DNA from: Arctopsyche grandis
Lineage: Eukaryota > Arthropoda > Insecta > Trichoptera > Hydropsychidae
DNA length: 64,000 nt
NCBI RefSeq assembly: GCF_051622035.1
Contig: NC_135355.1
Location: forward strand, 4,898,001 to 4,962,000
Direction of reading: 5' to 3'
Shown: in pieces, positions 12,026-23,693 of the stretch
Numbering within the stretch: the stretch's first letter is position 1
How the letters are laid out: every line of letters starts with the position of its first letter
Translations under genes and position numbers: made by a program
Notes under the pieces: generated by a model
What the model was told of the DNA's origin: nothing
Databases searched by the model: none
The model's input: the letters and a program-made list of their open reading frames with translations, nothing else

Positions 12026-12950
12026 AAATATCATTAAATTATACTCAACAATAAAATAAGCAAACATCGACGAGACAATGATAGCTTTTTTTCATTGTTG
12101 AAGTAGGCTTCACCCACGCTTTATAAAAACAGTCAATCGATTGTTATAACATATAATTAAATTCAAATTTATAATCACTTCCTTTCTTTTACCAAACTGT
12201 ATACAAATAAAACGCTACTTGTAACTACATATGTATTAATACATGGCAAAGAATAATATCAGCTTTAGTTTGCGATAATTACCATATTAGATAAATAAGA
12301 TGTTAAAGTGTTAAATTTACATCGACTGCATCCACATACATATGTACTACATACACAATAACGCATTTTAAATGATTGCTCATTTGTTGCAATAATTTTA
12401 ATACAAAACGAATCGTTTGTTATGATTCTTCCCTATCGATGCCTTCTTCATCTTTACGACTTCAACTCTGTCCTTTTTAAATATTGCACATTTATTCACG
12501 CAAAATCGAAAGGTTGTAACTTTCGTGAATACATAAATAACCTTGTAAATACATACACGCATGCAATTACAATGAAATCGATTTCAAAAGTGTTCAAATA
12601 TTTCAAAAAGTGAGGGCACTACAAAACAACTAGACATTTTTTAGGTACATGTTAACATCGACACGCGATACTGCATACACTGACTTTGAACCTAGTAACG
12701 AAATATATTTTATTAATCATCTCTTTGACTGATTTTGACTGTGATGTATCGCTTCCAAAGCTTCCACATACAAATACAAAATTGGGTTGTGACCAACCCA
12801 TGACTTTATCTATGTATCTGAGGAATATAATTAGTATTAAAAAAAATCACTTAATGCCACACCCATTGGTTGTAAGACATTTTTCGATACACGTTTGAGT
12901 TTTAACGCAGAGAATTGAGCGTAAATGTATGGAAACTTACACAAGACAAA
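12026..12950. other. Intergenic AT-rich region
   Basis: Two short open frames (12422-12613 and 12686-12898, +) have no signal peptide, domain or splice context and are probably chance. Nothing else is recognised. Confidence 0.4.
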
Positions 12951-13870
12951 AGTTCTACATCCGGTTGTCAGATTTTTATTACTTAAAATCACTATCAGTA
13001 TTATACACAATAAATATCAATAAGATTAAAATAATTTAAAAGGTTAAAAATAAAATAATAACTTCCGGTTTATTAAATTTAGTGATTTTTTTTCATTTTC
13101 ATCACATTGATACAAGAATTATACTTGAATTTTTTCATGAAGAACACACATGTTTACGGGTCGAAAAAAATAGTGGAAGAAAAATCGAACAAGAGTAAAC
13201 TGCTACTTCCGGTTGAGGGATGCTTACTAAATTTTATACATAACTTGGTATTACGCTTAAACTTCTATATATGAAATTTTAGTTCAATAAACTAAAAGGT
13301 TTCTGAGAAAAACATAAAAAACCTCGATTCTCTAGAATAAAAGTACTACTTCCGGTTCACATAAAAATATTTAAAAAATATAAAGATTATTATTGTTATT
13401 ACTAAATCCCGGACCCTGAGGGGGCTGTATATTGTTCAAATGTTGTAAATGCATTGTTAAAGGTTTGCCAAACCTTTTTTACACAGGATTTACAACAATT
13501 GAACAATAAACGGCACGCTTCCGGTCCCACCTATAGTTATTACATGTAAAAAAATTTCAGCTAGCGGTTTGGGAGATAATTGAATTGAAAAACTTATAAA
13601 AAAGGACACCTATAAGAGGAGGTACCATTTCCGGTCAACTTAAAAATTTGAAAAAAAATTACGTCGTATCGATAAGAATTTCAGTAACTGATACTAAGTT
13701 TCAGTTCGATAGGACTAAAAATCCCCAAAATACACAGACACACACATTTTTTCTAGATCATGAAAACGCAATCACTAATCGATTCTAAGTTCGAATCAGT
13801 CAAAATCTCAAGTTCGAATTTTCGCATGACCACAAAACTTCATCTATTGTTACTACGTACATAGATAAAA
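12950..13870. repeat. Diverged modules punctuated by CTTCCGGTT
   Basis: The word (C/T)TTCCGGT(T/C) or a near match recurs at about 12959, 13063, 13204, 13350, 13517 and 13628, with 104-165 bp between copies. The sequence between copies is strongly diverged. The block ends at 13755-13866 with a segment also present near 11405-11490. No protein is encoded. It is probably part of an unclassified repeat element. Confidence 0.55.
13431..13509. repeat. Imperfect hairpin within the CTTCCGGTT block
   Basis: ATTGTTCAAATGTTGTAAAT pairs with ATTTACAACAATTGAACAAT, and the centre is the palindrome AAAGGTTTGCCAAACCTTT. The whole 79 nt folds as one stem with small bulges. Confidence 0.7.
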
Positions 13871-14068
13871 ATAATTCATATAACCAAATAAATTCATACC
13901 GTTATTTGAAATGATCGCACGTTGAGAAGCGCAGAATGTACGCAATTGAGCGTGCAAAACAATAATTTAATGATTTTTATAGACCTATTTTTGCATTTCA
14001 TATACATATGTATATATGTACATAATACGCAATAGTGAGGGTGACAAGATACCCATCGAGAACTTACA

Positions 14069-14076
14069 TATATAAA
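14069..14076 (+). promoter_or_regulatory. TATA box of gene 2
   Basis: TATATAAA lies 34 bp before an initiator match TCATTT (A at 14103) and 87 bp before the ATG. Confidence 0.7.
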
Positions 14077-14155
14077 GACTGAGTGAACCATTGATTGTAA
14101 TCATTTAAACTGAATTGCTCATCTGAATCGAGTGTTGCTTTAAATTTCTTTCGAA

Positions 14156-17100
14156 ATGTTCCAGTGTCTGGTGAGTTTTATATAAAATTATTGCACAACG
14201 TCGAGTTGTTCTTCGTCGAGTGACTATTTTTACTGGTTTATAGGTATTTTTCATGCTATGCATGACGACATTGGCCCAAAACGACGGTCGATATACACCT
14301 GATAATTCGGGGAGGTAGGTATCGCTCGACAATTGCGCAAAGTTTAAATTTCCTACTGATATATACATATACATATATTTGTTTTTTATGTAGATATGGC
14401 GGCGATGGACGATATGTCCACGTCGGTGATGGAAATCGTGGAAAATATTCCGGAAATAACGGTGGATACGTGCACATAGGTGATGGTGATCGCGGCAGAT
14501 ATTCTGGAAATGATGGACGATATGTTCACGTTGGTGATGGTGACCGTGGGAAATACTCAGGAAATGATGGAAGATACAATCCAGATGGCTCAGGAGTTTA
14601 TAAGTATGCCCATATATGCACATTTTGTATTATTCATCTATTTAAACAATATCCGAAATACAAAATCGTATTTTATCTATCTATCTATATAAAAATGAAT
14701 GTCTGTGTGTGTGTCTCGAATAGGCACCTAAACCACTGAACTGATTACGATGGAACTTTCAGGATTTGTTGTATGCATGTTCAGGAAGATTTATGTGAAA
14801 AAAAATCGCCCAAAAACGGGAATGATTACGGAAAAAACGGGAATGAATGTCATTGCAACGCTATAATTTCAAATGTTTTCGCGTCGCGACCAACGTGTTC
14901 GCTTTCTGCGTTTTACCGACAAATAGGAACGGGAACGGGAATATTTTATAAATGTATGAAATTGGAAATATGTATGTAATCAATATAAGGGGTTTCATAC
15001 TGTATAGTATTTATTTCGAGATGTTTCAATTATACTTACATAATTTTAAATTAAATTTCCAACTTAACTTAAACAAAACTGTTGATACTGTTGAAAAAGT
15101 ACGGATGAACGCTGACTATTATCAAATGGATAAATTGCACATCAGATGACGGGTAACCTTTCGATGTGCACAGATGCAATTATTAAAATGGTAATTATTA
15201 AAATTGAGTTGGATCTTTCAGGCGAGTTTAATAAGGGAAGATTCGATAAGTTCCGAATCTTGCCTTATTAAACTCGCCAGAAAGATCCAACTCAATTTAA
15301 TAATTGCATCTGTGCACATCGAAAGGTTACTCGTCATCTGATGTGCAATCAATCATTCGAGAAAACGAGAATTACGTTTAAAGCTGCCGTTCTGTTAATC
15401 TGGCGATTTTAGAGCGGATGCACCAAACCCTTATCAAATACATTTTAGAGTTTCTTGCGGAAATGAAAATACCAAAATTATTTTACAAAAATGTACTTAC
15501 TCCATCGTAACCCCCATTGTCATCTTTCCTTTGTGATCATCATTAAAAATAGTTTAGTTTATCACGGATAATAACAGGACTTGATACGAATTTCAATACA
15601 ACACTGCAAACTTACTGTAAGACATTGGACTAAATAACTATCATTTTTTGCTAAGTGGCATTCTCATTCCATTCAACTATATAAAAATTATTTTTATATG
15701 AGAAATAATCTTAGATTTTTAAGGATTATAATGGCGATATGTTTGAGTGTTACGATTTCCACTAAAATGTACCACATAATAAGCAAGGCATATAGGAATT
15801 TGGGTTTCACTTTTAGATTGTCCAAGCTCTTAAAATCCCATAGCACTGTTACCTTCCTTTGCTATACATTTGTAAGAAGGGATCTGGAATTTGCTAGGAC
15901 TGTTTGGAATCCTTTCTATCGAGTACATATGAAACGTTTAGAACGCATAAATAAAAAATTCCATGCCTAGTGCAACTTCAGATTTCTTCACAACTATCAG
16001 TTTGTTTCTCAACGAACTAGGAGTAAAAATCGTGATTTATCGTGTTTTGCTTAAGCTTTTATATTATACAATAATTGAAAGTCCTTATTTTTATGTAAGA
16101 TCCTATTCCAATGTCTCATCAGATCCCTCCGCAATTCTTCATTATTTCACATTAATCCCTGTTCTACCAACTATTCCTGTAATTCTTACTCTTTTTTTAA
16201 CAATGTTCCCCTTCATATCAAATCCTTTTTGATGTTCATTTTCTTTTTGTAAATTACTATTGTTTTCTTAGTAATACACATTTTATTTGTATTATTTTAC
16301 ATAGATATACCAGAAAAACCTAACAGGTAAACCCCAACGCGCCTTCCTAGACAATTAATTACAAACATTCCAGCATTTTTACCACATAAATCGCTGTATT
16401 TTGAGACACTGAAGAACACAAAATTAACAGTTAATTAATCCATAGAGACATCTATGGATTTAGGCTTGTACATAAATTTTTACATATAGTACATAAATCA
16501 AATTCAGATATGTGTGACATAGCGGGTAGGATTGCCAATTTATTGGAGGAACCGTTTCAACAATGAAATCAGATTGGCAAACTCTGATAGGAAACGAACG
16601 ACTTGGAGTCACAAATATCCAAGTCTGACCAGCACCATTAAAGATTAGTACGGGATCGAACCCGGTAGCCTCTCGGTGCTAAACATAAACGCAACCACCG
16701 AGCTACACTGCTGGCATATGTATAATACATAACCAGCAGTATGGCTTAATGGTAGCGTGTATGTTTAGCACCAGGTGATCAGTAGGTTCAATCCGCCATA
16801 ATGCTGGTTAGATTTGGGGGTATTTGTGACTCCAATGCGATCGCTTCTTATCAGAGTTTGCCCATTTTATCTGATCATTGTTGAAACGGTTCCTCAAAAT
16901 TGGCAAAAAATCATCTTTCCTGTTGTCACAAATCTTCTGTATTTATTGTGTGTATAATTTGTAAAAATTATGCACAAAATATAAATCCATAGATGTCTCA
17001 ATGGAGTAATTCTGTAATTAATTAATTAATTAATTGTTATTTAGTGTTCTTCAGCTTTTGGATTTACAGTTATTTGTGTAAAAATAAAATGCTGCATTGT

Positions 17101-18223
17101 TTGTAATTAATTGTCCAGAAGGCGCATTGGAATCTTCCTATCAAGCCTTCCTGGTTTGTAAAAACAAAATAATAACTACCATTATTCAATGTTTTTCTTC
17201 TTTATTCGTATTTTTATTTAGTTTTTTTCATTGTTGCAATTTTTTTTGGATACTTTTTTACAAACCTCCTTTACGTTTCACTTTTTTTACGTTTTCAATT
17301 TGCCTCTTATCCGATCGTTTTCATACTTTGCCATATTGCTCATTTGGGTCATCAATATAAGTAAATAAATCCTCCGCCATTACGATAGAGATGAAATATA
17401 GAGATGAAAATTTGAAATCTGGGTCACGTCTATGTAGTCTTTAGTTTTATACATAGATGGCGGTAGTAAAATAAAATTATTGGTAGTAGTAAAATAAAAT
17501 TAAAATTCAGGAAAAAAATTGCCTCTTATCCGATCGTTTTCATACTTTGCCATATTGCTCATTTTGATCATCAATATAAGTAAATGAATCCTCCGCCATT
17601 ACGATAGAGATAAAATATCGTTTAAGACGCGTTTGAAGTTTGCAAATTTGAAATCTGGGTGACGTCTATGTAGTCTTTAGTTTTATATATAGATGGCGGT
17701 AGTAAAATAAAATTATTGGTATTTTTATTCAAAATAATAATTTATATATCTTATTGGTGTCAATATTATAGACGTTGTTGTATCTCAAAGCATAGCTACA
17801 TTTGTATGTATGTATTTTGATTGAAATTCGTTTCGTGATACTTTCAGCGGCGACAGGGGAAAATCAGGAGGTGGATATAAACCTGACAAATACACACCGA
17901 GTTCTCAAAACCCAGCAAATAAAATGAAAAACCCACCAGCACCACCGAAAAAATCAATATACGACGGCCAAGACAGCGGAAAATACAAAATAATCAGACA
18001 AGAAGACGACATCATGCCCGATGGTTACCACTACCTGTACGAAACCGAAAACAAAATCTTAGCCGAAGAATCGGGAAAAGTCGAACAGATCAGTGCGACC
18101 GAAGATGGACTGAGATCGAAAGGATTCTACGAATTCGTAGCCCCAGATGGAATTTTATACAGAGTGGACTATATCGCCGACGAAAACGGCTTCCAACCAA
18201 CCGGAGCACATTTGCCCAAATAA
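14156..18223 (+). CDS. RR-1 cuticular protein with Gly/Asp/Tyr N-terminal repeats (223 aa)
   Basis: Exons are 14156-14170, 14244-14314, 14394-14603 and 17848-18223, all GT-AG with one open frame. Exon 1 is MFQCL; the signal peptide continues [12 protein letters not shown] in exon 2. Exon 3 encodes three 18-residue repeats of the type [18 protein letters not shown]. Exon 4 gives a Pro/Lys-rich linker (KNPPAPPKK) and then the whole RR-1 domain: [49 protein letters not shown]. It stops right after HLPK. The [21 protein letters not shown] segment recalls fly Cpr49Ab-type proteins from memory, a low-certainty assignment. The likely role is chitin binding in procuticle. Intron 3 is 3.2 kb and full of repeats. 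AATAAA lies at 18263-18268. Confidence 0.9.
14676..14950 (+). mobile_element. Fragment of a Helitron-like element in intron 3 of gene 2
   Basis: It shares TCTATATA, TGTCTGTGTGTGTGTCTC, AACTGATTACGATGGAAC and GGAACGGGAACGGGAA with the copies at 50787 and 51291. The 3' end carrying CTAG is missing. Confidence 0.6.
15134..15349. mobile_element. Foldback (MITE-like) element in intron 3 of gene 2
   Basis: The left arm 15134-15245 and right arm 15254-15349 are near-perfect complements around an 8-nt loop, starting ATTGCACATCAGATGAC. The left arm is 16 nt longer because of a small internal duplication around AATTATTAAAA. No clear target duplication is visible at the edges. No coding capacity. Confidence 0.85.
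15698..16250 (+). pseudogene. Decayed LINE reverse transcriptase C-terminus
   Basis: The first frame (15698-15970) reads [18 protein letters not shown] ... [21 protein letters not shown], the usual region after the catalytic domain in jockey/CR1-like LINE reverse transcriptases. Beyond about 15960 the frame shifts. One of the other frames reads [19 protein letters not shown], resembling the end of such proteins. It is 5'-truncated and cannot be functional. Confidence 0.7.
16290..16715 (-). mobile_element. tRNA-derived SINE, minus copy
   Basis: The head (complement of about 16640-16715) has an A-box TAGCTCGGTGG (16695-16705) and a B-box GGTTCGATCCC (about 16651-16661), as in a tRNA. The body continues with GAAACGGTTCCTCCAAT and a tail related to GGAAGGCGCGTTGGGGTTT. 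Other copies lie at 16732, 46720-47165, 49745, 50655 and 54527. Confidence 0.8.
16732..17170 (+). mobile_element. tRNA-derived SINE, plus copy
   Basis: A-box TGGCTTAATGG lies at 16742-16752 and B-box GGTTCAATCC at 16785-16794. Its head abuts the minus copy head with only about 16 bp between, so the two form a head-to-head inverted pair. Confidence 0.8.
17300..17730 (+). repeat. Tandem duplication of about 215 bp in intron 3 of gene 2
   Basis: GCCTCTTATCCGATCGTTTT begins both 17300-17500 and 17520-17715, and both end with CTTTAGTTTTATA and ATAGATGGCGGTAG. The same sequence is present in diverged form at 48860-48990 and, inverted, at 50450-50605. Confidence 0.8.
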
Positions 18224-18551
18224 TTTCACACATGCAATGTATAATATTTGAATTTTTGTATAAATAAATCAACTGTCACGATAAATTCGCTATTTTATTA
18301 TTGTTATTTGCATCACAAAACGCGAATAAATAGCACCGATACCATCCGAAAATATATGCGAATGCCAAAAATCGACAAGACACAGATACATAAAATTACA
18401 ATAGCGAAAATATATACACCTGTCGGCGAACAGTAAATAACGCTAATTATCGAATTAACAACGAACGCGATATTCAATCAATCGAATGCGTAAATTAAAG
18501 ACGCGTTCGAAAATATGTATCCTTTATTATATAACAAAACTAGCGTGCGAA

Positions 18552-18895
18552 TTGATTTTTAAATGCTTTTTATTATTACGAAATTATGTCCACAATACAT
18601 CTTATACCTATTTCAATAGCTACTGATCTACTGATCATTTTCTATTTTACAATTTTAATTTAATTTTGTTAGTAATCATAGTATAATATTATTCTAATGT
18701 TAATGTATAGCATAATAGGAAAAAGAGCTAAAAACCTATTTACAATTTTTATAAATGCTCATAATACATCTAATACATAATATTAATTAAAGACTCTCTA
18801 AAGTCGATTATCTAAAGCAGATTGTGTTTAGGTAATCTGTGTTTATACCTGAAGGGTATAGACATTTTGTTGTAATCACCGAGACACCGAGAATT
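18552..18895 (-). mobile_element. LINE-A 3' end, 5'-truncated
   Basis: The minus strand ends with ...AGTAGCTATTGAAATAGG...CGTAATAATAAAAAGC, the 3' untranslated tail shared by six loci in the window. The coding part present here is only the last few codons, around the GTCTATACCCTTCAGGTAT segment. Confidence 0.8.
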
Positions 18896-20466
18896 AAATA
18901 ATTACATAATAAATAGAGACCGGTAGTGTTTGCTGATTCGTTACGCAATTTATTTTTAATATTATTCTATGGTGTTGATTCGCTTTTTTTATGAGTCACA
19001 AATTGCATTCGAAATGTCTCAATATATATATATTATACATATGAAATGTCACGCGATTATCGCGATTATGGACAACTGACGACACTCTCGATGTGTATCA
19101 AAATGTCACTGGAAACATTTTCAGTGTGGGACAATGTCGATAGGAAAATTTTACCATAAATAACGATCCTCGAACGTTTGCGATAAAAATATTAAAATAT
19201 ATTTAATTTTTCTAGGTGCGCTTATCCTGATATACATAATAAAATGTGTATAAGAAGAGCGCATTTAGCATAAAATAGCCGTATATTTTTTGGCAGCCTC
19301 ATTTCGAAATCAAAAGTGATATATTGAGAATACTAGAATATTGATATCGAGACGATTTTCCGAAGGTTGAGAGTGATTCGGAATCTGAATTTGAATACGT
19401 TTATAAATATTACAGACTTAGATTCGTTTTCAAAGATGTGCGCTTACACAGGATGTGCCAACTGCCTCCGTATAATAGGTATATTTCATTAATGCGAAAA
19501 ACATTCCAAAAACCGTTTAGAGTATAATAAAGGAAGTTTAATGTGCTATTAATATCATAATAAATTAAATCTATGCCGTTTTTCTACTTTAGATCATTTA
19601 TTTTAAATAAAAGTAGCTGTCTAAGGATGTGGTGATTTAAAATTAATTTTAATAGTTATTATTCATAATTTTGTCACATATCAATATACGTTTAACATAA
19701 AACCAAATTGAAATTAAACGAATTATGGTTTATGATAAATGATGACTAATTCTCTGATATGATTTTATATGAAATATTTGTAAGTGATTAAAATATTTGA
19801 TCATTTATTAAACACTTAGTAACTGTATTGCACTAATTTGGTCAGAAAATACTGTGGGATTTAGTTTTACAGCCAAAAAGAATTCGTGTATGAATGATTA
19901 GCTTGGTATGCATGAGTTGAAGAATGGTTGAGTTGTCATCTTGTTATGTGACCCGCTATAAATCAGTTCGCTGTGGCTCTCCGTCAAATAAACAATGTTA
20001 TAAAATGAGCTCCAAGTCGTTAATATGGCTACACAAAAATAAAAAAATATACAATAAGATGAAAAACATAAAAAGAACCATAATTAAAATCAAATAAGGG
20101 TAAATATATAACAAATATAAAAATAGAAGATGCTACGATCCCAACCAAAAAAATCACTCAACCAGATAAGTATATTTTAGATTAAACAAATCCAAATCAA
20201 TAGCATCCGGTTGAGTAGCTCGATGTTGATAGGCGACGAAAACATCAAACTGGTACGTGCCTCAGGCGAGGAAAATAAATAGCGGTATCTAATATATCCG
20301 AGTTTGCTGGGAACATTGAAGTTTAATTCAGCAAGATTTTGAGGATTGCACACATTGATTTATAATACACTATGATGTATAATATGTGTATTATACATCA
20401 ATGATTGCACACCAATCCAATCAAATGCTTCCCCAGATATATGTACTCTACGCCGTGACTCGAGGG

Positions 20467-21470
20467 AATTATTATTATTTATTATTTATTTATTATTTAT
20501 TAATAGTTTTGGACCATTGTGGCAAAACAGGAAGAACCTAATACGCCACAATGGCCTACATTTAACAAAGATAATATAAGTAAAAAACAGAAAAATTAGA
20601 ACGCAGAAAACATGGTAAAATAAAATAATAATAAAAAAGAAACAAAAGGAAAATAATAATACAATTAAAATAGTACATAAAAATGTACAAAAGAGAAAGA
20701 AAAAGTAAAATAAATAAAACAAAATATGAATAAAAAATAAATAAAATCACAGCGAGGCCCAAATGGAAGAGAGTAGATTAAGATTCCACTCATACATCAC
20801 ATTCAAATTAAGAAAGTAATGATGAGCGCAGGTTACCAGATAAATATGTTAAAATAACATCCGATAATCTACGCTCCCCAAGGTGGAAAATATCACATTC
20901 AGGGACGGCAGCAACGATTTCATTGAGAAGTCAAATAGCTCTTGGAATAGGAGCCATTCGAAAAAGAACTGTGCGAGCAGCAGGTACAACCATCAAATGA
21001 TGATGGCTAACACGCACATAATTATTAGGGACATAAAGTCCCAACTGTTCCAGCAACAACGGGCATGACGTATTACCACGCAATAGCTGGAGAACGAAAC
21101 GAATTAACGAGAAGTTTCTCCGAAGTTCAAGGGAATTATACCCAAGCATGCCCAAAAGGAAAGGAGTAGGATAGAGATATGGGTAGTACCCATACTCTTT
21201 CTTATAAAGAAAACGAATAAATGCTTTTTGCACTTTTTTGATAATAAGAGAGTAGTTTGCTTCATGCGGATTCCACACAATCGCATTATACTCTAGCTTA
21301 CTTCTAACAAGCGAGTTGAAAAGCAAGCGAGAAGACAAGGGGTTGGAGAATAATCTAGCATATCTCAATACAAATCCAAGTCGACGAAAGGAAACGTCAG
21401 CGACTGTCTTGATGTGGTTGTGAAAGGTGAATTGAGGATCAAAAGTGATACCCAAGTCGACCAATATGAA
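20467..21470 (-). pseudogene. LINE-B reverse transcriptase C-terminus and 3' region
   Basis: The minus frame 21464-20931 reads LGITFDPQFTFHNHI, RRLGFVLRYARLF, LVRSKLEYNAIVWNPH and KKVQKAFIRFLY. This is the conserved post-catalytic region of jockey/CR1-like reverse transcriptases. It is truncated at about 21465 and lacks the catalytic YxDD part and the endonuclease. A TTTA-rich tail lies at 20467-20505. Related 3' parts occur at 55180-55670 (-) and 62945-63432 (+). Confidence 0.8.
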
Positions 21471-21904
21471 TATAATATGAATTATAATTACTATGTATAT
21501 TTATTCTCTGTTTCTAAATTTATTCTATACTATATGCACATTGAATACGTCATTTTCCATATCAACTGGAATTAAAATTTATTACAGTTGGTCAGTAACA
21601 AAAATAAAGTAAAAATACGAATTAATTGTTATTTTATAAAATAAGTTATTTTATTGGATTGATCAAAAAGTGCATTCATAAAATTATAAAATCACTTTCG
21701 GCACAAAATCATTTCAATTTTGAGTATTTGATTGAAAATTTGAATTTTATATTTAATATCAATCATAAAAAGTTTGGAATATTTTCAATATTCATACATG
21801 TACATAATGTACATATGTATATCATCATAATCATTATCATTTACAGTCATTCACCACCATCAGCTATTGGTTCAAGATCTTTTCGATAAGTTTTAATTCG
21901 TATC

Positions 21905-22080
21905 TGTTTTAGACAACTCTCATCCCTCAATTTTTTTTAATTCATCCACCCATATCCCCTGTAACTTTCCTTGCACCCTTAAAACATTCTTCCGGATACA
22001 GTTTGAGCACTTCTTTCGTCAATCTATTGTGCCGTTCGATATCCTTCCCCTCAATTTATCGCAAATTCGAGCTAATGGTA
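21905..22080 (-). pseudogene. RTE-like LINE fragment
   Basis: The minus strand reads RLTKEVLKLYPEECFKG and then GMRVV, with stops between. It aligns by eye with the fragment at 32895-33120 (KEVLEWHPSECL). Both resemble the C-terminal end of RTE-type endonuclease/reverse transcriptases. Heavily decayed. Confidence 0.55.
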
Positions 22081-22795
22081 TCTCAAATTTGTTGAATTCT
22101 ATAAAAATATACTACCTACACAATTAACTTCTCACAAATTCGCTGTATATCAAAAAACAATTGTTGATTGTCCATAGATGTCTCTTTTGTATTCTAGTCC
22201 TGTTATTTTCAAAAAATTGTTAGTACTTTTGTACAAACATAATCTAACCATATGCCTTGGGGTAATTCTTTTATTGGCACATGAGATGTATGTAATAAAA
22301 TTAAATTAAAAAAATGATGTAGTTTGGGTATATGAAAAAAATGGTACTCGAAATTTTCTTAGGCATTCTACGACGTTCCATAAAATTTTCATAAATTTGA
22401 ATTATATTTTTTCAATCCAACTCACGTTTTTTTTTTATTAAAATTTAACTTTATTGAATTTAGCACTTATAAAAACTAAAGGAATAAAAAAATTATTATT
22501 AATTTATATTAATTAAATCAAGATTTTATTTTTAAACTTGCAGAATACCCCATTTAAATTTTACTCGTGTTATATTTAAAAAAAATAAAATAAAAACTGC
22601 AACACCTTTTATATAACTCAAAGATATGCAACGAAACGCTACAAATATATAAATTATTGTTTATTTTATAGCATAAAAATGGTGTATCGTCCCACATCCT
22701 TTTTCTGAGTCTTCTCTTAATGGCATACTTCTCAGACGACACCTTGAGCGTTTGTGATTGATTTTATAGTTTAATTTAGGCAGCGTGGATCGAGC

Positions 22796-22803
22796 TATAT
22801 AAA
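22796..22803 (+). promoter_or_regulatory. TATA box of gene 3
   Basis: TATATAAA lies 33 bp before an initiator-like TCATTGG (A near 22829) and 82 bp before the ATG. Confidence 0.75.
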
Positions 22804-22877
22804 CCTGGCTTATCATAGAAACGAAATCATTGGTGAGCACACTTTACACCAAAACACAGTAACATAACAAATAAAAA

Positions 22878-23693
22878 ATGAATAGATTTTCGGTGAGTCT
22901 TAACAATTAGTGAAATAAAAACAACAACAACAACAGTGTAATATAGAAATCAGTGCATTTTAATCAATCGTGATTTAATTTTCAACAGTTCGTTTCATTA
23001 TTTCTGCTGATAGCAGTAGCTATAGCTGACGATGATGGACAATATAGACCCGGAAAATATGGCGAAGAAGGAAAATATATACCGGGAGACGAAGGACGCT
23101 ATACCTCTGGAAAATACGAGGGTGATGTCAGGTTAGTAGTTGATAATTGTCTAGGTCGGTTTTGTGTTTTAATCATACTTATGTTAATTATTTATTTGAT
23201 TTACAGTGGAAGAAGTGTATCTCCTAAGTTCAGTTCTTTCAACAATCAACAGTTCGTTAACCGGTTCATCGTAGATGCATCTGCTAGCAACATTTCCCCA
23301 TTTTCCCAACTTCCAAAAAGCTCTTTCGGAAAATTAGCACGCGTTGAAAGCAACGGATTCGTCCCATCATTCGGAAAATCTCTAAATCCAGAAGCTTCCA
23401 GCCGCGTGCTGAAGCTCGAAAACGAAGTAAATCCAGATTCGTATCATTACGCTTACGAAACTGAAAACGCCATCAAAGGAGAAGAAAATGGTCAATTGGT
23501 CAATAAAAACACTAAACAGGAGGCAATTCAAGCTACCGGATTCTACGAATACGTCGGACCTGATAATGTCAAATACCGCGTTGAATATATTGCTGATGAA
23601 AATGGTTTCCAACCGGTTGGTGCTCATCTTCCCACCCCACCTCCAATTCCCGAAGAAATCGCCAGGATCTTAGTCAAAGTTGGTAAAAAGTAA
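22878..23693 (+). CDS. RR-1 cuticular protein (214 aa)
   Basis: Exons are 22878-22892, 22989-23131 and 23207-23693. Exon 1 is MNRFS; exon 2 completes the signal peptide ([13 protein letters not shown]) and adds [17 protein letters not shown], a Gly/Tyr/Pro-rich segment like that of gene 2. Exon 3 has a Ser/Phe-rich linker and then a full RR-1 domain: [50 protein letters not shown]. It ends with the common [14 protein letters not shown] tail. Like gene 2, the domain is not split by an intron, and the two share the ...DxYHYxYETEN spacing, so they are probably sister duplicates. AATAAA at 23817-23822. Secreted procuticle protein by family inference. Confidence 0.93.

Larger units (their letters stand above)
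18224..22795. other. Intergenic region between genes 2 and 3
   Basis: It contains LINE-A (18552-18895), LINE-B (20467-21470) and RTE-like (21905-22080) remnants listed separately. The parts at 18900-20460 and 22080-22795 are AT-rich with no coding signal. An imperfect hairpin (TTATAATACAC with GTGTATTATACA) lies at about 20357-20393. Confidence 0.5.

Noticed and set aside
14105-14623. 172-aa minus-strand frame rich in histidine
   Set aside because: It lies opposite exons 2-3 of gene 2; the His-rich pattern is the complement of the Gly/Asp/Tyr repeats.
20486-20762. Two minus-strand Phe/Leu/Ile-rich frames
   Set aside because: They are translations of the A/T-rich 3' tail of the LINE-B copy, not membrane proteins.
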